Source: Phycisphaera sp.
GTDB lineage: Bacteria > Planctomycetota > Phycisphaerae > Phycisphaerales > UBA1924
Assembly: GCA_003712165.1 (NCBI GenBank)
Contig: RHLH01000001.1
Span: 3,194,165 to 3,258,164, forward strand
DNA: 64,000 bases
Direction of reading: 5' to 3'
In this document: positions 9,467 to 18,237 of the stretch, in pieces
Position numbering within the stretch: position 1 is the first letter of the stretch
Layout of the letters: every line of letters begins with the position of its first letter
Program-made: the position numbers and the translations under genes
Notes under the pieces: model-generated
Told to the model about the DNA's origin: nothing
The model's input: only the letters and a program-made list of their open reading frames with translations
The model's database searches: none

Positions 9467-11776
9467 TTACGCGTTGTCTGAGATGATCGAACGCACCGCG
9501 GCGACGACATCATCGATATCGCGATCGTCCATGCCTGCTGACAACGGCAGACTAAGTGTCTGACGACCAATCCGCAGCGCCTCGGGGCAGTCCGAAGGAT
9601 TCCAGCCCAGGCTCTGGTAGAACGGGTGCTCGGAGACACTGAGATAGTGCACGCCCGCGCCGATCTGACGCGCCTGGAGCTGTTCAAGGAAACTGTCGCG
9701 GCTCACGCCCGTGCGGGACTCGTCGATGAGCACCGGGAATAGGTGTAGGCCGTGGCGCATGTCGCCCTCCGGCTGCGCAGGGAGCGCAATCGGAAGGTCT
9801 GCAAGATCATTCTGGTATCGGTCCCAAACATGCTGTCGGCTCAGCCAGTTGGTGTCGACGCGCGCGAGCTGGTGGATGCCGATCGAAGCCTGGAGGTCGG
9901 TCATGTTGCACTTGAAGCCCAGCTCGTTGACGAAGTAGTGGCGGTATCCGGTGTCGGAGTAGCGTTTCCACGCGTCCTGCGAGAGGCCGTGGAGTGAGAG
10001 GCGTTTGACGCGTTTGGCGTCGTCTTCGTTTCTGCTGAGGACCATGCCGCCCTCGGCTGTGGTGACGTTCTTCGTGGCGTAGAAGCTGAAGCAGCCGAAG
10101 TCGCCCATGGTGCCTGCGCGGCGTCCTTTGAATTCGGTCTCGACGGCATGGGCGCAGTCCTCGACGATGCGCAGGTTGTGCCTCTTCGCGATGGCTTCGA
10201 TCGCGTCCATATCGCAGGGCATGCCCGCGAAGTGCACGGGCAGGATGGCCCGGGTGCGGTCGGTGATCCGCGACTCGACCGAGGCGGGGTCGATGTTCAT
10301 CGTCCTCGGATCAACGTCGGCGAGCACGGGGGTCGCGCCGGCGTGCAGGATCGCGTTCACCGTCGCGCAGAAGGTCATCGCGCTGGTGATCACCTCGTCG
10401 CCCGGCTCGAGATCGAGGCAGAGGATCGAGAGGTGCAGGGCGCTGGTGCAGGAGTTCACCGCGATCGCGTGTGCCTCGCCCCCCTTGTACTGGCGGAAGT
10501 TGTCCTCGAACCGAGCGACCTTCGGGCCCGTCCCAATCCAACCCGAGCGGAGCGAGTCAACGACCTCGGCGACATCTTCTTCTTCGATGACAGGTGCGCC
10601 GAAAACGAGGAACTTTGTGCGCTTGCCGGAGGCGTCATGTGTCGGGGCCTTGAGCACACCGGGCGAGAGGGGCGAGGCGCCCGTTGAGGTTGCTTTCTCG
10701 CCGGTGGCGTTGTCGCGCGCGTGGACGAGGAGTTCCTCGAGGTAGATCCTGTGTCTGACGAGCATGTCACCGAACATGCCAGCGTAGAAGAGCAATACAG
10801 AGAGCACACCCAAGGCAACCGCGATTGGCACCATCCACTGGTATGGCTTGATGCTGTAACGGGGCACAGTCACTTTCAGGCCGTTCTCCGCCTCATAAGT
10901 CCCGACGAGTTCTGGTATTTGATCCGCAGGCCTCGATACATCCCCGAAGTAGTGCCACGTCAGGAAGAATCCGATCACCAATGCCGGCGTGAGCACGATC
11001 GCGGATATCCACCCGAAGAAGCGCCATGGTTTGAAGTCCCGGTAGCTGCTCCAGATGATTTTGCTTGTGTTGATCGCGTAGCGGGAGATGCTGTTGGCGA
11101 CGCGGCTCTTGCCGAACTCGCGTTCGCCACGGATTTTGAGCGGGATCTCGGCGATGCGCATGTGCTTGAAAGCGAGATTGATAAAGACTTCCTGCGTGTA
11201 GGTGAATTTGCCGAGCAGGTTGAGACTGAGCATGGCTTCGCGGTTGTAGCAGCGCATGCCGCAGGACACATCGTAGAAGCGCTGGCCGGCGAGTCGCGAG
11301 ATGAGCCTGCTCATCTGGCGGTTGCCCCACTTCTTGACGCCGGGCATGTCGGGCACGAGCGCCGGGTCTTTGAAGCGGGACGCGGTCGAGAAGTCGGCAT
11401 CGCCCGACGCGACGGGCTCGATGAGCTCGGCGAGGTCTTCGGGGTTGAACTGGCCGTCGGAGTCGAGGGTCGCCAGCAGGTCTGCTCGTTCGCTGATGGC
11501 GTATCGCAGCGCGGTCTGGAACGCGGCGCCGACGCCCTGGCGGTAGGCGTGGCTGATGACGTGCGCGCCGACTTGCCTGGCGAGGTCCGCGGTGCTGTCG
11601 CTGCTGCCGTCGTCAACGACGACGACAGTGATCGAATCGACACCTGGGAGTGATTCGGGGATTCTCCGGATGACGTCCTGGATGGTGGCGGACTCGTTGA
11701 GTGCGGGCATGGCCACGACAAGGCGCACCCCCGGGGTGGCACTGGAGCGCTCGCGTTGGTCTTTGGCTGTGGTCAT
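9467..11776 (-). CDS. GT2 glycosyltransferase fused to DegT/DnrJ/EryC1/StrS aminotransferase
   Basis: The 769-residue product is one continuous frame. Residues about 15-360 are a GT2 domain (VVAMPALNESATIQDVIRRI, VVVDDGSSDSTADLA, LATLDSDGQ) followed by two membrane segments, as in dolichyl-phosphate-mannose-synthase-like enzymes. From about residue 395 a complete PLP-dependent sugar aminotransferase follows, with GWIGTGPKVARFE, NSCTSALHL, VEDCAHA and the lysine in FSFYATKNVTTAEGGMV. These domains are normally separate genes. I prefer the ATG at 11776 (GAGGG upstream) to a GTG at 11809. It is the first gene of the cluster. Inferred role: make an amino sugar and start or extend a membrane-linked glycan. 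Confidence 0.85.
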   Translation of the reverse strand: MTTAKDQRERSSATPGVRLVVAMPALNESATIQDVIRRIPESLPGVDSITVVVVDDGSSDSTADLARQVGAHVISHAYRQGVGAAFQTALRYAISERADLLATLDSDGQFNPEDLAELIEPVASGDADFSTASRFKDPALVPDMPGVKKWGNRQMSRLISRLAGQRFYDVSCGMRCYNREAMLSLNLLGKFTYTQEVFINLAFKHMRIAEIPLKIRGEREFGKSRVANSISRYAINTSKIIWSSYRDFKPWRFFGWISAIVLTPALVIGFFLTWHYFGDVSRPADQIPELVGTYEAENGLKVTVPRYSIKPYQWMVPIAVALGVLSVLLFYAGMFGDMLVRHRIYLEELLVHARDNATGEKATSTGASPLSPGVLKAPTHDASGKRTKFLVFGAPVIEEEDVAEVVDSLRSGWIGTGPKVARFEDNFRQYKGGEAHAIAVNSCTSALHLSILCLDLEPGDEVITSAMTFCATVNAILHAGATPVLADVDPRTMNIDPASVESRITDRTRAILPVHFAGMPCDMDAIEAIAKRHNLRIVEDCAHAVETEFKGRRAGTMGDFGCFSFYATKNVTTAEGGMVLSRNEDDAKRVKRLSLHGLSQDAWKRYSDTGYRHYFVNELGFKCNMTDLQASIGIHQLARVDTNWLSRQHVWDRYQNDLADLPIALPAQPEGDMRHGLHLFPVLIDESRTGVSRDSFLEQLQARQIGAGVHYLSVSEHPFYQSLGWNPSDCPEALRIGRQTLSLPLSAGMDDRDIDDVVAAVRSIISDNA

Positions 11777-12212
11777 CGCCTTGTCGGTTTCCCTCGTGGA
11801 ACCGAGCACAGTACAGGCCCGGCACGCACTCTCAAAGCAGGGGGCGGAGAGCCCAACTTATACACCAGTAGGGATGCCGAGCCAGAAGAGCCGGTCCCGG
11901 TGTTGTCACAAACGGGTTCTGGGACGCCGAAAGAGTGATTCAAGATCAACCCGAACAAAAACAAACTATTATCAGACGCCAATGATATAAGTGATTGCGC
12001 GGCTAAGAAATGCAGATTTTCACAAGATTCACCCTAGATCGGGCTAGGTATTTCGTGTACGGTCTTGTTCAAAGTCCTCCGAAATCTTTACTTTGGGGGT
12101 GACTGACGGCTCGGTTTTCACATCGATTACCTGGGTCGTGGAGTGTGTATTGGGTTGAGAGATTACGCCCTGGGCAATGTGTTTCCTGGGCATGGATACA
12201 GAGGGATAAAAC
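11777..12212. other. Divergent intergenic region, no gene seen
   Basis: This stretch is clearly richer in A and T than the flanking genes, especially 11930-12070. It separates the minus-strand glycan cluster from the plus-strand P-domain gene and must hold promoters for both. A small inverted repeat (cctag at 12033-12037, ctagg at 12044-12048) is the only symmetry I noticed. I could not assign -35/-10 or -24/-12 elements with confidence. The ribosome site gaggg at 12201-12205 serves the plus-strand gene. Confidence 0.6.
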
Positions 12213-12851
12213 ATGAAAAGTCGCGTTCTGCTTACCGTTGTCGCTGCCGGCGTTGCTACGACCGCTTCGGCTGACGTCATTTCCGAGACCAACCCCGCAG
12301 TCATCGACTGGGGCATGGTCGGCACCAGCCAGGTCACCGACGGCCCGGCACAGCTCTACCCGTCGCAGATCACCGTTGCCGGTGCTTCTGACCCCATCAG
12401 CGACGTGAACATCACCCTGCACAACGGCAACCACACCTGGGTTGCTGACCTCGAGATCACCCTGGTCAGCCCCTCGGGCACCGCGGTCCGCATCCTCGAT
12501 CTCACCGGCGTCCAGAACGGCGATACCATCGACGGCGACATCACCTTCGATGACTCCGCTGCGATGCTCTTCCCTGATGACGACACCGATGGCACCATCA
12601 GCGGCACCTTCCTGGTCTCCGACTACGAGAACGACAACAGCGACGTCCCCGCGACCGCTTTCGGTCTCGACATGTCCGCCTTCAACGGCGAGGACGCCAA
12701 CGGCACCTGGAGCCTCTACGTCTACGACGAGAACGCCCAAGACACCGGTTCCTTCGACGGCTGGACCCTCGACATCGTCACCATCCCGGCACCGGCTTCG
12801 GCCGCCCTGCTCGGCCTCGGCGGCCTCGCCGCTGCCCGCCGCCGCCGCTAA
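12213..12851 (+). CDS. Exported P-domain protein with PEP-CTERM-like tail
   Basis: The 212-residue protein begins MKSRVLLTVVAAGVATTASA, a signal peptide. The body matches the proprotein-convertase P-domain pattern: HTWVADLEITLVSPSGT, then a long loop, LDMSAFNGEDANGTWSLYVYD and DTGSFDGWTLDIV. The C-terminus is IPAPASAALLGLGGLAAARR followed by two more Arg, which is the proline-start, hydrophobic span and Arg-run design of PEP-CTERM sorting tails. No protease domain is attached, so the P-domain is probably structural or adhesive. It differs from the GC-module proteins downstream, so a second sorting route is implied. Gaggg lies 8 bases before the ATG. Confidence 0.85.
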   Translation: MKSRVLLTVVAAGVATTASADVISETNPAVIDWGMVGTSQVTDGPAQLYPSQITVAGASDPISDVNITLHNGNHTWVADLEITLVSPSGTAVRILDLTGVQNGDTIDGDITFDDSAAMLFPDDDTDGTISGTFLVSDYENDNSDVPATAFGLDMSAFNGEDANGTWSLYVYDENAQDTGSFDGWTLDIVTIPAPASAALLGLGGLAAARRRR

Positions 12852-12897
12852 TCGCTTCGGCCCTCTCGGTTAGGGGGTCCGCAAGACGACACTCATG

Positions 12898-12934
12898 CAC
12901 ACCCGGTTCGAGAGAGCCGGGTGTGTTCTTTTTT
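12898..12934 (+). terminator. Rho-independent terminator after the first P-domain gene
   Basis: Arms cacacccgg (12898-12906) and ccgggtgtg (12917-12925) pair perfectly over 9 bases, followed by ttctttttt. It lies 47 bases after the stop codon and separates the two P-domain paralogues. Confidence 0.85.
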
Positions 12935-13160
12935 GGACCCTGTCGGGTTCCTATGAAGGGCAGGTCCGATCAATTCGGGTTGTGCCACCGCTGGCCCGTT
13001 GTTGGCGTCAAACCCACCTCCGTGTAGGAAAACGGGTGGCAGGACCCGGAATCGGGGTTAGGTTTTTGGGGAGGCCACCGGTGAATTTGGTCTCGCCACA
13101 CATCGACAGCGGACGCCGACGGGATCCCGGCTGGTGTTCGTCTTGAGAGGATTTGAAGAG
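12935..13160. other. Leader region of second P-domain gene
   Basis: Between the terminator and the ATG at 13161 I see no supported coding sequence. The stretch is GC-rich and should hold the promoter of the second P-domain gene. A gagagg at 13145-13150 precedes the chosen ATG; an in-frame GTG at 13134 is a less likely start because it would put nine extra residues before the signal peptide. Confidence 0.5.
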
Positions 13161-13799
13161 ATGAAAGACCGTGCGCTACTTCTTTGTGCGTTCGCTGCGG
13201 GGCTCGCGTCCCCGGTGGCAGCGGATGTGATAACCGAGTCGAACACTGCACCGCTCGAGTGGGGCTTCGGCACGACAGCCCCAGTGACGCAGGGCGAGGC
13301 GACGCTGTTCCCTTCGCTTATCACGATCGCGGGCGCAACCGGTGTCATCACCGACGTGAACGTGAACATCATGGAAGGCCAGCACACCTGGTCTGATGAT
13401 CTTGAGATCACGCTCCGCTCGCCCTCGGGCACGGTCGTGACACTCATGCAGGACGCGGGGGGTCTCGACGACATCGGCGGTGACCTGATCTTCGACGACT
13501 CCGCTGCGGAGTTGATAGCGGACAATGAGGCCGGTGCGCTCGTCGTCGGAACTTACCGGCCTTCTGTCTACGGCACTGCTGACACGACCGCTCCGGCATC
13601 CGATGGCTCGCTGCTCTCGCTGTTCAACGGTGAGAACGCCAATGGCAACTGGGAGCTGTACGTATACGACGACGCGTTCTCGGACACGGGCTCGTTCGCC
13701 GAGGGGTGGGAGATCACGATCGTGACCGAGATCCCGGCTCCTGCGTCGGCGACGCTGCTCGGAATAGGCGGGCTCGTGGCTGTGCGCCGCAGGCGATAA
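13161..13799 (+). CDS. Exported P-domain protein with PEP-CTERM-like tail (paralogue)
   Basis: From the ATG at 13161 the protein has 212 residues, the same length as its upstream paralogue. The signal peptide is MKDRALLLCAFAAGLASPVA. The domain aligns throughout: HTWSDDLEITLRSPSGTVV, LSLFNGENANGNWELYVYDD and DTGSFAEGWEITIV. The C-terminus is IPAPASATLLGIGGLVAVRR plus Arg-Arg. Together the two genes look like a tandem duplication in which the coding parts kept the same layout but each gained its own terminator. The likely location is the cell envelope or an extracellular matrix through the PEP-CTERM-like tail (inference). Confidence 0.85.
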   Translation: MKDRALLLCAFAAGLASPVAADVITESNTAPLEWGFGTTAPVTQGEATLFPSLITIAGATGVITDVNVNIMEGQHTWSDDLEITLRSPSGTVVTLMQDAGGLDDIGGDLIFDDSAAELIADNEAGALVVGTYRPSVYGTADTTAPASDGSLLSLFNGENANGNWELYVYDDAFSDTGSFAEGWEITIVTEIPAPASATLLGIGGLVAVRRRR

Positions 13800-13832
13800 A
13801 CCTGCTCGTCTTCAGCTTGTTTCAGAATTCTC

Positions 13833-13867
13833 GCCGCCCGGCACGATGTCGGGCGGCTTTCGTTTTT
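13833..13867 (+). terminator. Rho-independent terminator after second P-domain gene
   Basis: Arms gccgcccg (13833-13840) and cgggcggc (13850-13857) are followed by a T-rich tail tttcgttttt. Confidence 0.85.
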
Positions 13868-13932
13868 ACTGCTGGGATCCGCGATCGCAGATTGCAAGCG
13901 TGGCGGCATCGCTTTGACATACGATGTGAGCG

Positions 13933-15810
13933 ATGCCCGCGATCCTGCGATACATCCTGAGGCTTGGGCCGACCAACCCGGTTGCGGTGCGCCTTGTACA
14001 GGGTGGGTCGCGGCGGGTCCGGCACATGTACATCCGCTCGGCGTATCTGGGCGTGATGATCCTGGTTCTGCTCTGGCTGCTGATCTTCGGCCCCAGCACG
14101 AGCGGAGGCGTTGCGAGCTACGGTGAACTGGCGCAAGCGGGTGCGAGTTCGTTTGAGATGGTCGCGTACCTGCAGATCGGCCTGATCTGTGTGCTCGCCC
14201 CGGTGTTCATGGCCGGCGCGATCGCGCAGGAGGCGAGCCCCCGGACATGGGACATTCTGCTGACGACGCCCATGACGCCCGGGCAGATCGTGTCGGGGAA
14301 CCTGCTCGGCCGGCTGTTCTTCATTTTGGCGCTGCTGTTCTGCTCGATGCCCCTGTTCGCGCTGACACAGTTCTACGGCGGGGTGCCCGGCCGATCGATC
14401 ATGGCGAGTTACTTGATAGCGGGATGCGCCGCGTTGGTCGTTGGCGCAATCGCGATCGCGTTGTCGTGCAGCCGGGTCGTGGGCAGGCGCGCGGTGTTCG
14501 CGTTCTACGTCACGGTTGTGAGCTATCTGGCGATCACGATCGGCATTGATCGGTCGATGGTTCAGGCGGGTCTCGGCGCGGGCGAAGACGGCAGCGGGGT
14601 GACGTGGATGACCGCGATCAACCCGTTCCTGGCGCTGACATCGTTGCTTGAGCCGACGGGGTATCCGAGGGCTGATATCGAGAATCCGGCGCTCGGCTTC
14701 GTCGGGAGCTGGATGCTGGCGCGGCCCGTCACGACGTGGTGCGCGGGGAGCATAATCCTGAGCCTGGTGCTGATGGTGGCGAGCACGATCACGGTACGCG
14801 CCGGCGGACTCGCGACGATGACCGCTGGCGCGACGGGTGTGCCGATCCACAAGCGTGTCTTCAAGAAGGGCGACAGCGAAGAAGTGCACCGCCCGCCCAG
14901 GACGGTGTGGAACAACCCCGTCGCGTGGCGCGAGGCGGCGGCTCGGAACGCGTCCTTCGGGCGCATCCTGGCGCGATGGCTGTTCATCGTGTTCGGTATC
15001 GGGTGGGCGTTAGGTCTGATCGCGTTCTATCACACGACCGGGATGACGGCGGACGGGTTCAGGCTCGCGATCGCCATGACGGTCGTCGGCGAGCTGGCGG
15101 TGACGGCGCTGGTGGCGATCAACATGTCGGCGACCGCGATCAGCCGGGAACGCGAGGACGGCACGCTCGACCTGCTGCTCACAACACCCCTGACGGCAAG
15201 CTCGTACATGAGCGGGAAGCTGCGCGGGCTGATCGCGTACCTGATCCCGCTGATCGCGGTGCCCAGCGCGACAGCCGGGCTTGCCGGGTTCTACTCGCTG
15301 CTCAACGGGTTCGGCAAGGTGGACAAAGCGTTCGTGACCGACCGGATCGGCGCGGGTGGGCGGACGTTCGAGGTGCCGATCGTGCTTCCCGAGGCGGGTC
15401 TCGTTGTGCTGCTCGTATCGATCGCGTTCATCGCGTTTTGCGTGATCATCGGGCTGCAGTGGTCGCTCAAGAGCAAGGGCACGCTCGGGTCTGTCGTGGG
15501 CACTGTGGGTGTCGTGGGCGCGATCGGGGGCACGGTCGGTCTCTGCGGCTGGCTGAGTTCGGACACGATCCCGGTGCTTGGCGCCACGATGGCTTCGCTG
15601 ACACCCGCCTCCGCGGTGCGCGCGTGCGTGTACCCGGTGCAATCGATGTCCGAGACGGTCGCCGAATCGGGTCTGGGTTCGGCGCGGATCGGGCTCGCGC
15701 TGGGCGCGGTGATGGCGTCAGGAATCTATGCCGCGATCGTGTTCGGGCTGCACAAGGCGATCGTGCGGAACTTTGACTTTACCGTGAGGAAGCTGGCGGG
15801 TGTGAAGTGA
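13933..15810 (+). CDS. ABC-2 type transporter permease, duplicated permease unit
   Basis: The 625-residue membrane protein has two similar halves of about six membrane segments. Each half has the ABC-2 gating-region phrase: EASPRTWDILLTTPMTPGQI in the first and EREDGTLDLLLTTPLTASSY in the second. The two halves probably form a permease dimer in one chain. No ATP-binding subunit lies next to it in the window; it may be encoded elsewhere. A loop near residues 300-340 separates the halves. The start has no strong ribosome site. The transported substrate cannot be inferred. Confidence 0.8.
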   Translation: MPAILRYILRLGPTNPVAVRLVQGGSRRVRHMYIRSAYLGVMILVLLWLLIFGPSTSGGVASYGELAQAGASSFEMVAYLQIGLICVLAPVFMAGAIAQEASPRTWDILLTTPMTPGQIVSGNLLGRLFFILALLFCSMPLFALTQFYGGVPGRSIMASYLIAGCAALVVGAIAIALSCSRVVGRRAVFAFYVTVVSYLAITIGIDRSMVQAGLGAGEDGSGVTWMTAINPFLALTSLLEPTGYPRADIENPALGFVGSWMLARPVTTWCAGSIILSLVLMVASTITVRAGGLATMTAGATGVPIHKRVFKKGDSEEVHRPPRTVWNNPVAWREAAARNASFGRILARWLFIVFGIGWALGLIAFYHTTGMTADGFRLAIAMTVVGELAVTALVAINMSATAISREREDGTLDLLLTTPLTASSYMSGKLRGLIAYLIPLIAVPSATAGLAGFYSLLNGFGKVDKAFVTDRIGAGGRTFEVPIVLPEAGLVVLLVSIAFIAFCVIIGLQWSLKSKGTLGSVVGTVGVVGAIGGTVGLCGWLSSDTIPVLGATMASLTPASAVRACVYPVQSMSETVAESGLGSARIGLALGAVMASGIYAAIVFGLHKAIVRNFDFTVRKLAGVK

Positions 15811-15985
15811 TCACACAATTTCAATTCCGACAACACGACTGCTTGGGTCATAGTCGATAACAAGTTCGCAACCATCACGAGCATCTTTTGTTTCCGACTT
15901 CACCATAAAGTCACTCGGTTTCGCGAAACGGATGTATAGTGCCGTTCCAGTACGTACATCGTTGTACCATTTTTGTAATAAGCAT
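15811..15985 (-). pseudogene. DUF2283 small protein gene with a +1 frameshift in an A5 run
   Basis: Read on the minus strand, an ATG at 15985 gives MLITK and then runs out of frame; one frame over, the sequence continues WYNDVRTGTALYIRFAKP and ends CELVIDYDPSSRVVGIEIV with a TGA at 15813-15811. Joined, the 57 residues match the DUF2283 pattern (tyr-asp / ALYIR near the start, ELVIDYD...RVVGIEI at the end). The break falls in a run of five A (plus-strand T at 15970-15974), so removing one base restores the frame. It may be a true pseudogene, a base-calling error or slippage. The stretch is AT-richer than its neighbours and lies 22 bases downstream of rpoN. Confidence 0.7.
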
Positions 15986-16007
15986 GGTGTTTTTCAATTA
16001 TTTCCAA

Positions 16008-17522
16008 CTAGTGCTTCTTCCGCAGCCTAGCGCTCGGGATATCGAGCTGGCCTCTGTACTTGGCGACTGTGCGGCGGGCGATCTCGATGCCGCGTTCTTT
16101 GAGCGCTTTGGCGAGCGCGTCGTCTGAGAGGGGCTTTGCGGGGTCTTCGTTGTCGACGATCTCGCGGAGGGCTGCTTTGACGGCGTCGTAGCTCATGTCC
16201 TCGCCCGATTCGGTCGCCAGGCCCCCGGTGAAGAAGGAGCGGAGCGGGACGATGCCGCGAGGGGTCTGGAGGTACTTGTCGCTGACCGCCCTGCTGACGG
16301 TTGCGACGTGGACACCGATCTGGTCGGCGACCTGTGTCATTGGAAGTGGTTTGAGTGAGGTCGGGCCGTAGTCGAAGTAGTCGCGCTGCGCATCGACAAC
16401 GACGCGGATGACGCGGAGGAGCGTGCTGGATCGCTGACCGACGGCGTCGATGAGCCACGCGGCGTTGGCGAGGTTTGTCTTGATGAAGTCGCGGTCTTTC
16501 TTTTCGAGCGATTTGTCGGTCGCCAGGCGCGCATACTCCTCGTTGACCCGGAGGTTGGCGCTCCGGCGTTCGTTGAGGTAGGCGTAGTACGCGTCGCTCT
16601 CTTCGTCGTACTCAATGATGGCGTCGGGCGTGATGACCTCGGGGCGCGACTGGACGAGCTGTCGCGCCGGCGCGAGCGAGAGACGGCGCATGAACTCGAG
16701 GGCGTCCTTGATCTCGTCGAGCTCGTACCCGGTATCTGAGGCGATCTTGGGCAGGCGGTTCTGCGAGAGGTCGTCGAGGTGGTCGGTGATGAGCGCGCGG
16801 ACCCGGGCGAGGGTGTCGTCCTCGGTGAGCTGCGCGGGGTCGGCCTCTATCGCGTCGAGCTGAAGCAGCAGGCACTCCTTGACGTCGCGCGCAGCGACGC
16901 CCGGCGGCTCGAGCACGAGCTGCAACGCCTGGAGCGATTCTTCGAGCAGTTCTGGCGTGAGCCCGAGCGCTGGGGAGGCCTTCTGCTGGATGTCTTCGAG
17001 GGGGGTGCGGAGGAACCCGTCGTCGTCAAGGTAGCCGATGATTTCGGCGCCGGCGTTCAGGATCGACTCGTCCAGCTCGGTGAGGCGCCACTGGTCGAGG
17101 AGCTGGTCGTGCAGCGTGCCGGTGCGCGCGGGGGTGTTCGCCATCGCGTCGGTCTTGGCGTCGCGTTCACCCGCGGAGCTTGAGGATTGGTAGGTGGGTT
17201 CTTCGTATCGCTCGGCTCGCGCGGACGAGTCGAACTCGTTCTCGGCGATGTCGGGGACATCGCTCGTCATCTCGTCGAGGTGTTCGAAGGAGTCAGAGTC
17301 GGCGTCTGGTGCGTCTTCGCGGTTGATGGGCTCGTCGAAGTCGTCTTCGCGGGTGGGCTCTTCGAGTTCGAGAGCGATGTTGTTCTCGAGTTCCTGCTCG
17401 ATGCGTTCTTCGAGTTCGGTAAGCGGGAGCTGGAGGATCTCCATCGACTGGATGACCCGCGGCGACAGCTTCATCTGCTGGCCGAGCTTCATGCCCTGTG
17501 ATTGTTCGAAACGCATTGCCAT
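16008..17522 (-). CDS. rpoN: RNA polymerase sigma-54 factor
   Basis: I start at the ATG at 17522 (504 residues, beginning MAMRFEQSQG), because the frame upstream of it lies inside recR. Region I is clear: MKLGQQMKLSPRVIQSMEIL followed by LPLTELEERIEQELENNIAL. An acidic linker follows, then the core-binding domain (LHDQLLDQWRLTELDESILN onward). The DNA-binding part has a helix-turn-helix region VADQIGVHVATVSRAVSDKY and the RpoN box ARRTVAKYRGQLDIPSARLR at the C-terminus. It recognises -24/-12 promoters and needs AAA+ activators, none of which is in the window. It starts 11 bases after recR ends and is probably co-transcribed with it. Confidence 0.96.
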   Translation of the reverse strand: MAMRFEQSQGMKLGQQMKLSPRVIQSMEILQLPLTELEERIEQELENNIALELEEPTREDDFDEPINREDAPDADSDSFEHLDEMTSDVPDIAENEFDSSARAERYEEPTYQSSSSAGERDAKTDAMANTPARTGTLHDQLLDQWRLTELDESILNAGAEIIGYLDDDGFLRTPLEDIQQKASPALGLTPELLEESLQALQLVLEPPGVAARDVKECLLLQLDAIEADPAQLTEDDTLARVRALITDHLDDLSQNRLPKIASDTGYELDEIKDALEFMRRLSLAPARQLVQSRPEVITPDAIIEYDEESDAYYAYLNERRSANLRVNEEYARLATDKSLEKKDRDFIKTNLANAAWLIDAVGQRSSTLLRVIRVVVDAQRDYFDYGPTSLKPLPMTQVADQIGVHVATVSRAVSDKYLQTPRGIVPLRSFFTGGLATESGEDMSYDAVKAALREIVDNEDPAKPLSDDALAKALKERGIEIARRTVAKYRGQLDIPSARLRKKH

Positions 17523-17533
17523 CGGCGTGCAGT

Positions 17534-18199
17534 CTACTCCCTGACTTGCTGTCGTCCCTCGATCGCGTCGGCGAGGATCGCCTTGCTTGCCAGTTCCATC
17601 GACCAACCCGAGGGGAGACCCCTGGCGAGGCGGGTGATGCGGACACTGCGCGCCTCGAGCTGGCTTGTGAGGTAGAGCGCTGTGCCGTCACCCTCGACGG
17701 TTGGGTTCATCCCCAGGATGACTTCTTGGATCGGCACACCGCCGGCGTTTCTTTCGGGGTTGTCGATGCGTTCAAGGAGATCGCGCGCGGTGATGTGCTC
17801 TGGACCGATGCCGTCGAGCGGGCTGATGCGCCCAAGCAGGACGTGGTAGAGGCCTTGGTACATCGCGGTCTGTTCGATGGCGATGAGATCGCGCGGCTGC
17901 TCGACGACGAGGACTTTCGACCTGTCGCGTTTCTCGGACTCGCAGATCGGGCACGGATCGTGCTCGGTGAGGTTCGAGCAGATGGAGCAGTGGCCGATCG
18001 CGGACTTCACGTCGGTGATCGCGCGGGCGAGTTTCTCGGCGGCCTGCTTGTCACCCCGGAGGACGTGGAACGCGAGGCGTTCGGCGGAGCGTCTGCCGAT
18101 GCCCGGCAGTCGGGTCAGCTCGGCGAGCAGCCGCTCAACTGGTGCCGGGTAGGAGAGCGACCGCTTGGGGTTGGATTCGTTCTGTCCCTTTGTGCTCAC
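17534..18199 (-). CDS. recR: Recombination mediator protein RecR
   Basis: The 221-residue protein from the GTG at 18199 has the RecR layout: helix-hairpin-helix (LTRLPGIGRRSAERLAFHVL), a C4 zinc finger (CSICSNLTEHDPCPIC) and a Toprim domain (VLVVEQPRDLIAIE). The C-terminal segment contains VTRLARGLPSG-like sequence with the change VRITRLARGLPSG. It works with RecF/RecO in RecA loading at gaps. The open frame extends to 18370, but that extension overlaps the orphan GC half-module in another frame and is not conserved-looking, so I place the start at the GTG, which gives a normal family length. rpoN follows directly. Confidence 0.94.
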   Translation of the reverse strand: MSTKGQNESNPKRSLSYPAPVERLLAELTRLPGIGRRSAERLAFHVLRGDKQAAEKLARAITDVKSAIGHCSICSNLTEHDPCPICESEKRDRSKVLVVEQPRDLIAIEQTAMYQGLYHVLLGRISPLDGIGPEHITARDLLERIDNPERNAGGVPIQEVILGMNPTVEGDGTALYLTSQLEARSVRITRLARGLPSGWSMELASKAILADAIEGRQQVRE

Positions 18200-18237
18200 G
18201 CCCGATGGTATTCGATCGGGCGGTGTATGGACAGGGT

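Noticed and set aside
11930..12212. Sigma-54 -24/-12 promoters in the main intergenic regions
   Set aside because: I looked for the GG-N10-GC type pattern because rpoN is present, but found no match convincing by eye.
13822..14889. A 355-codon minus-strand frame opposite the ABC permease
   Set aside because: His/Arg-rich shadow of the transmembrane permease; no family pattern.
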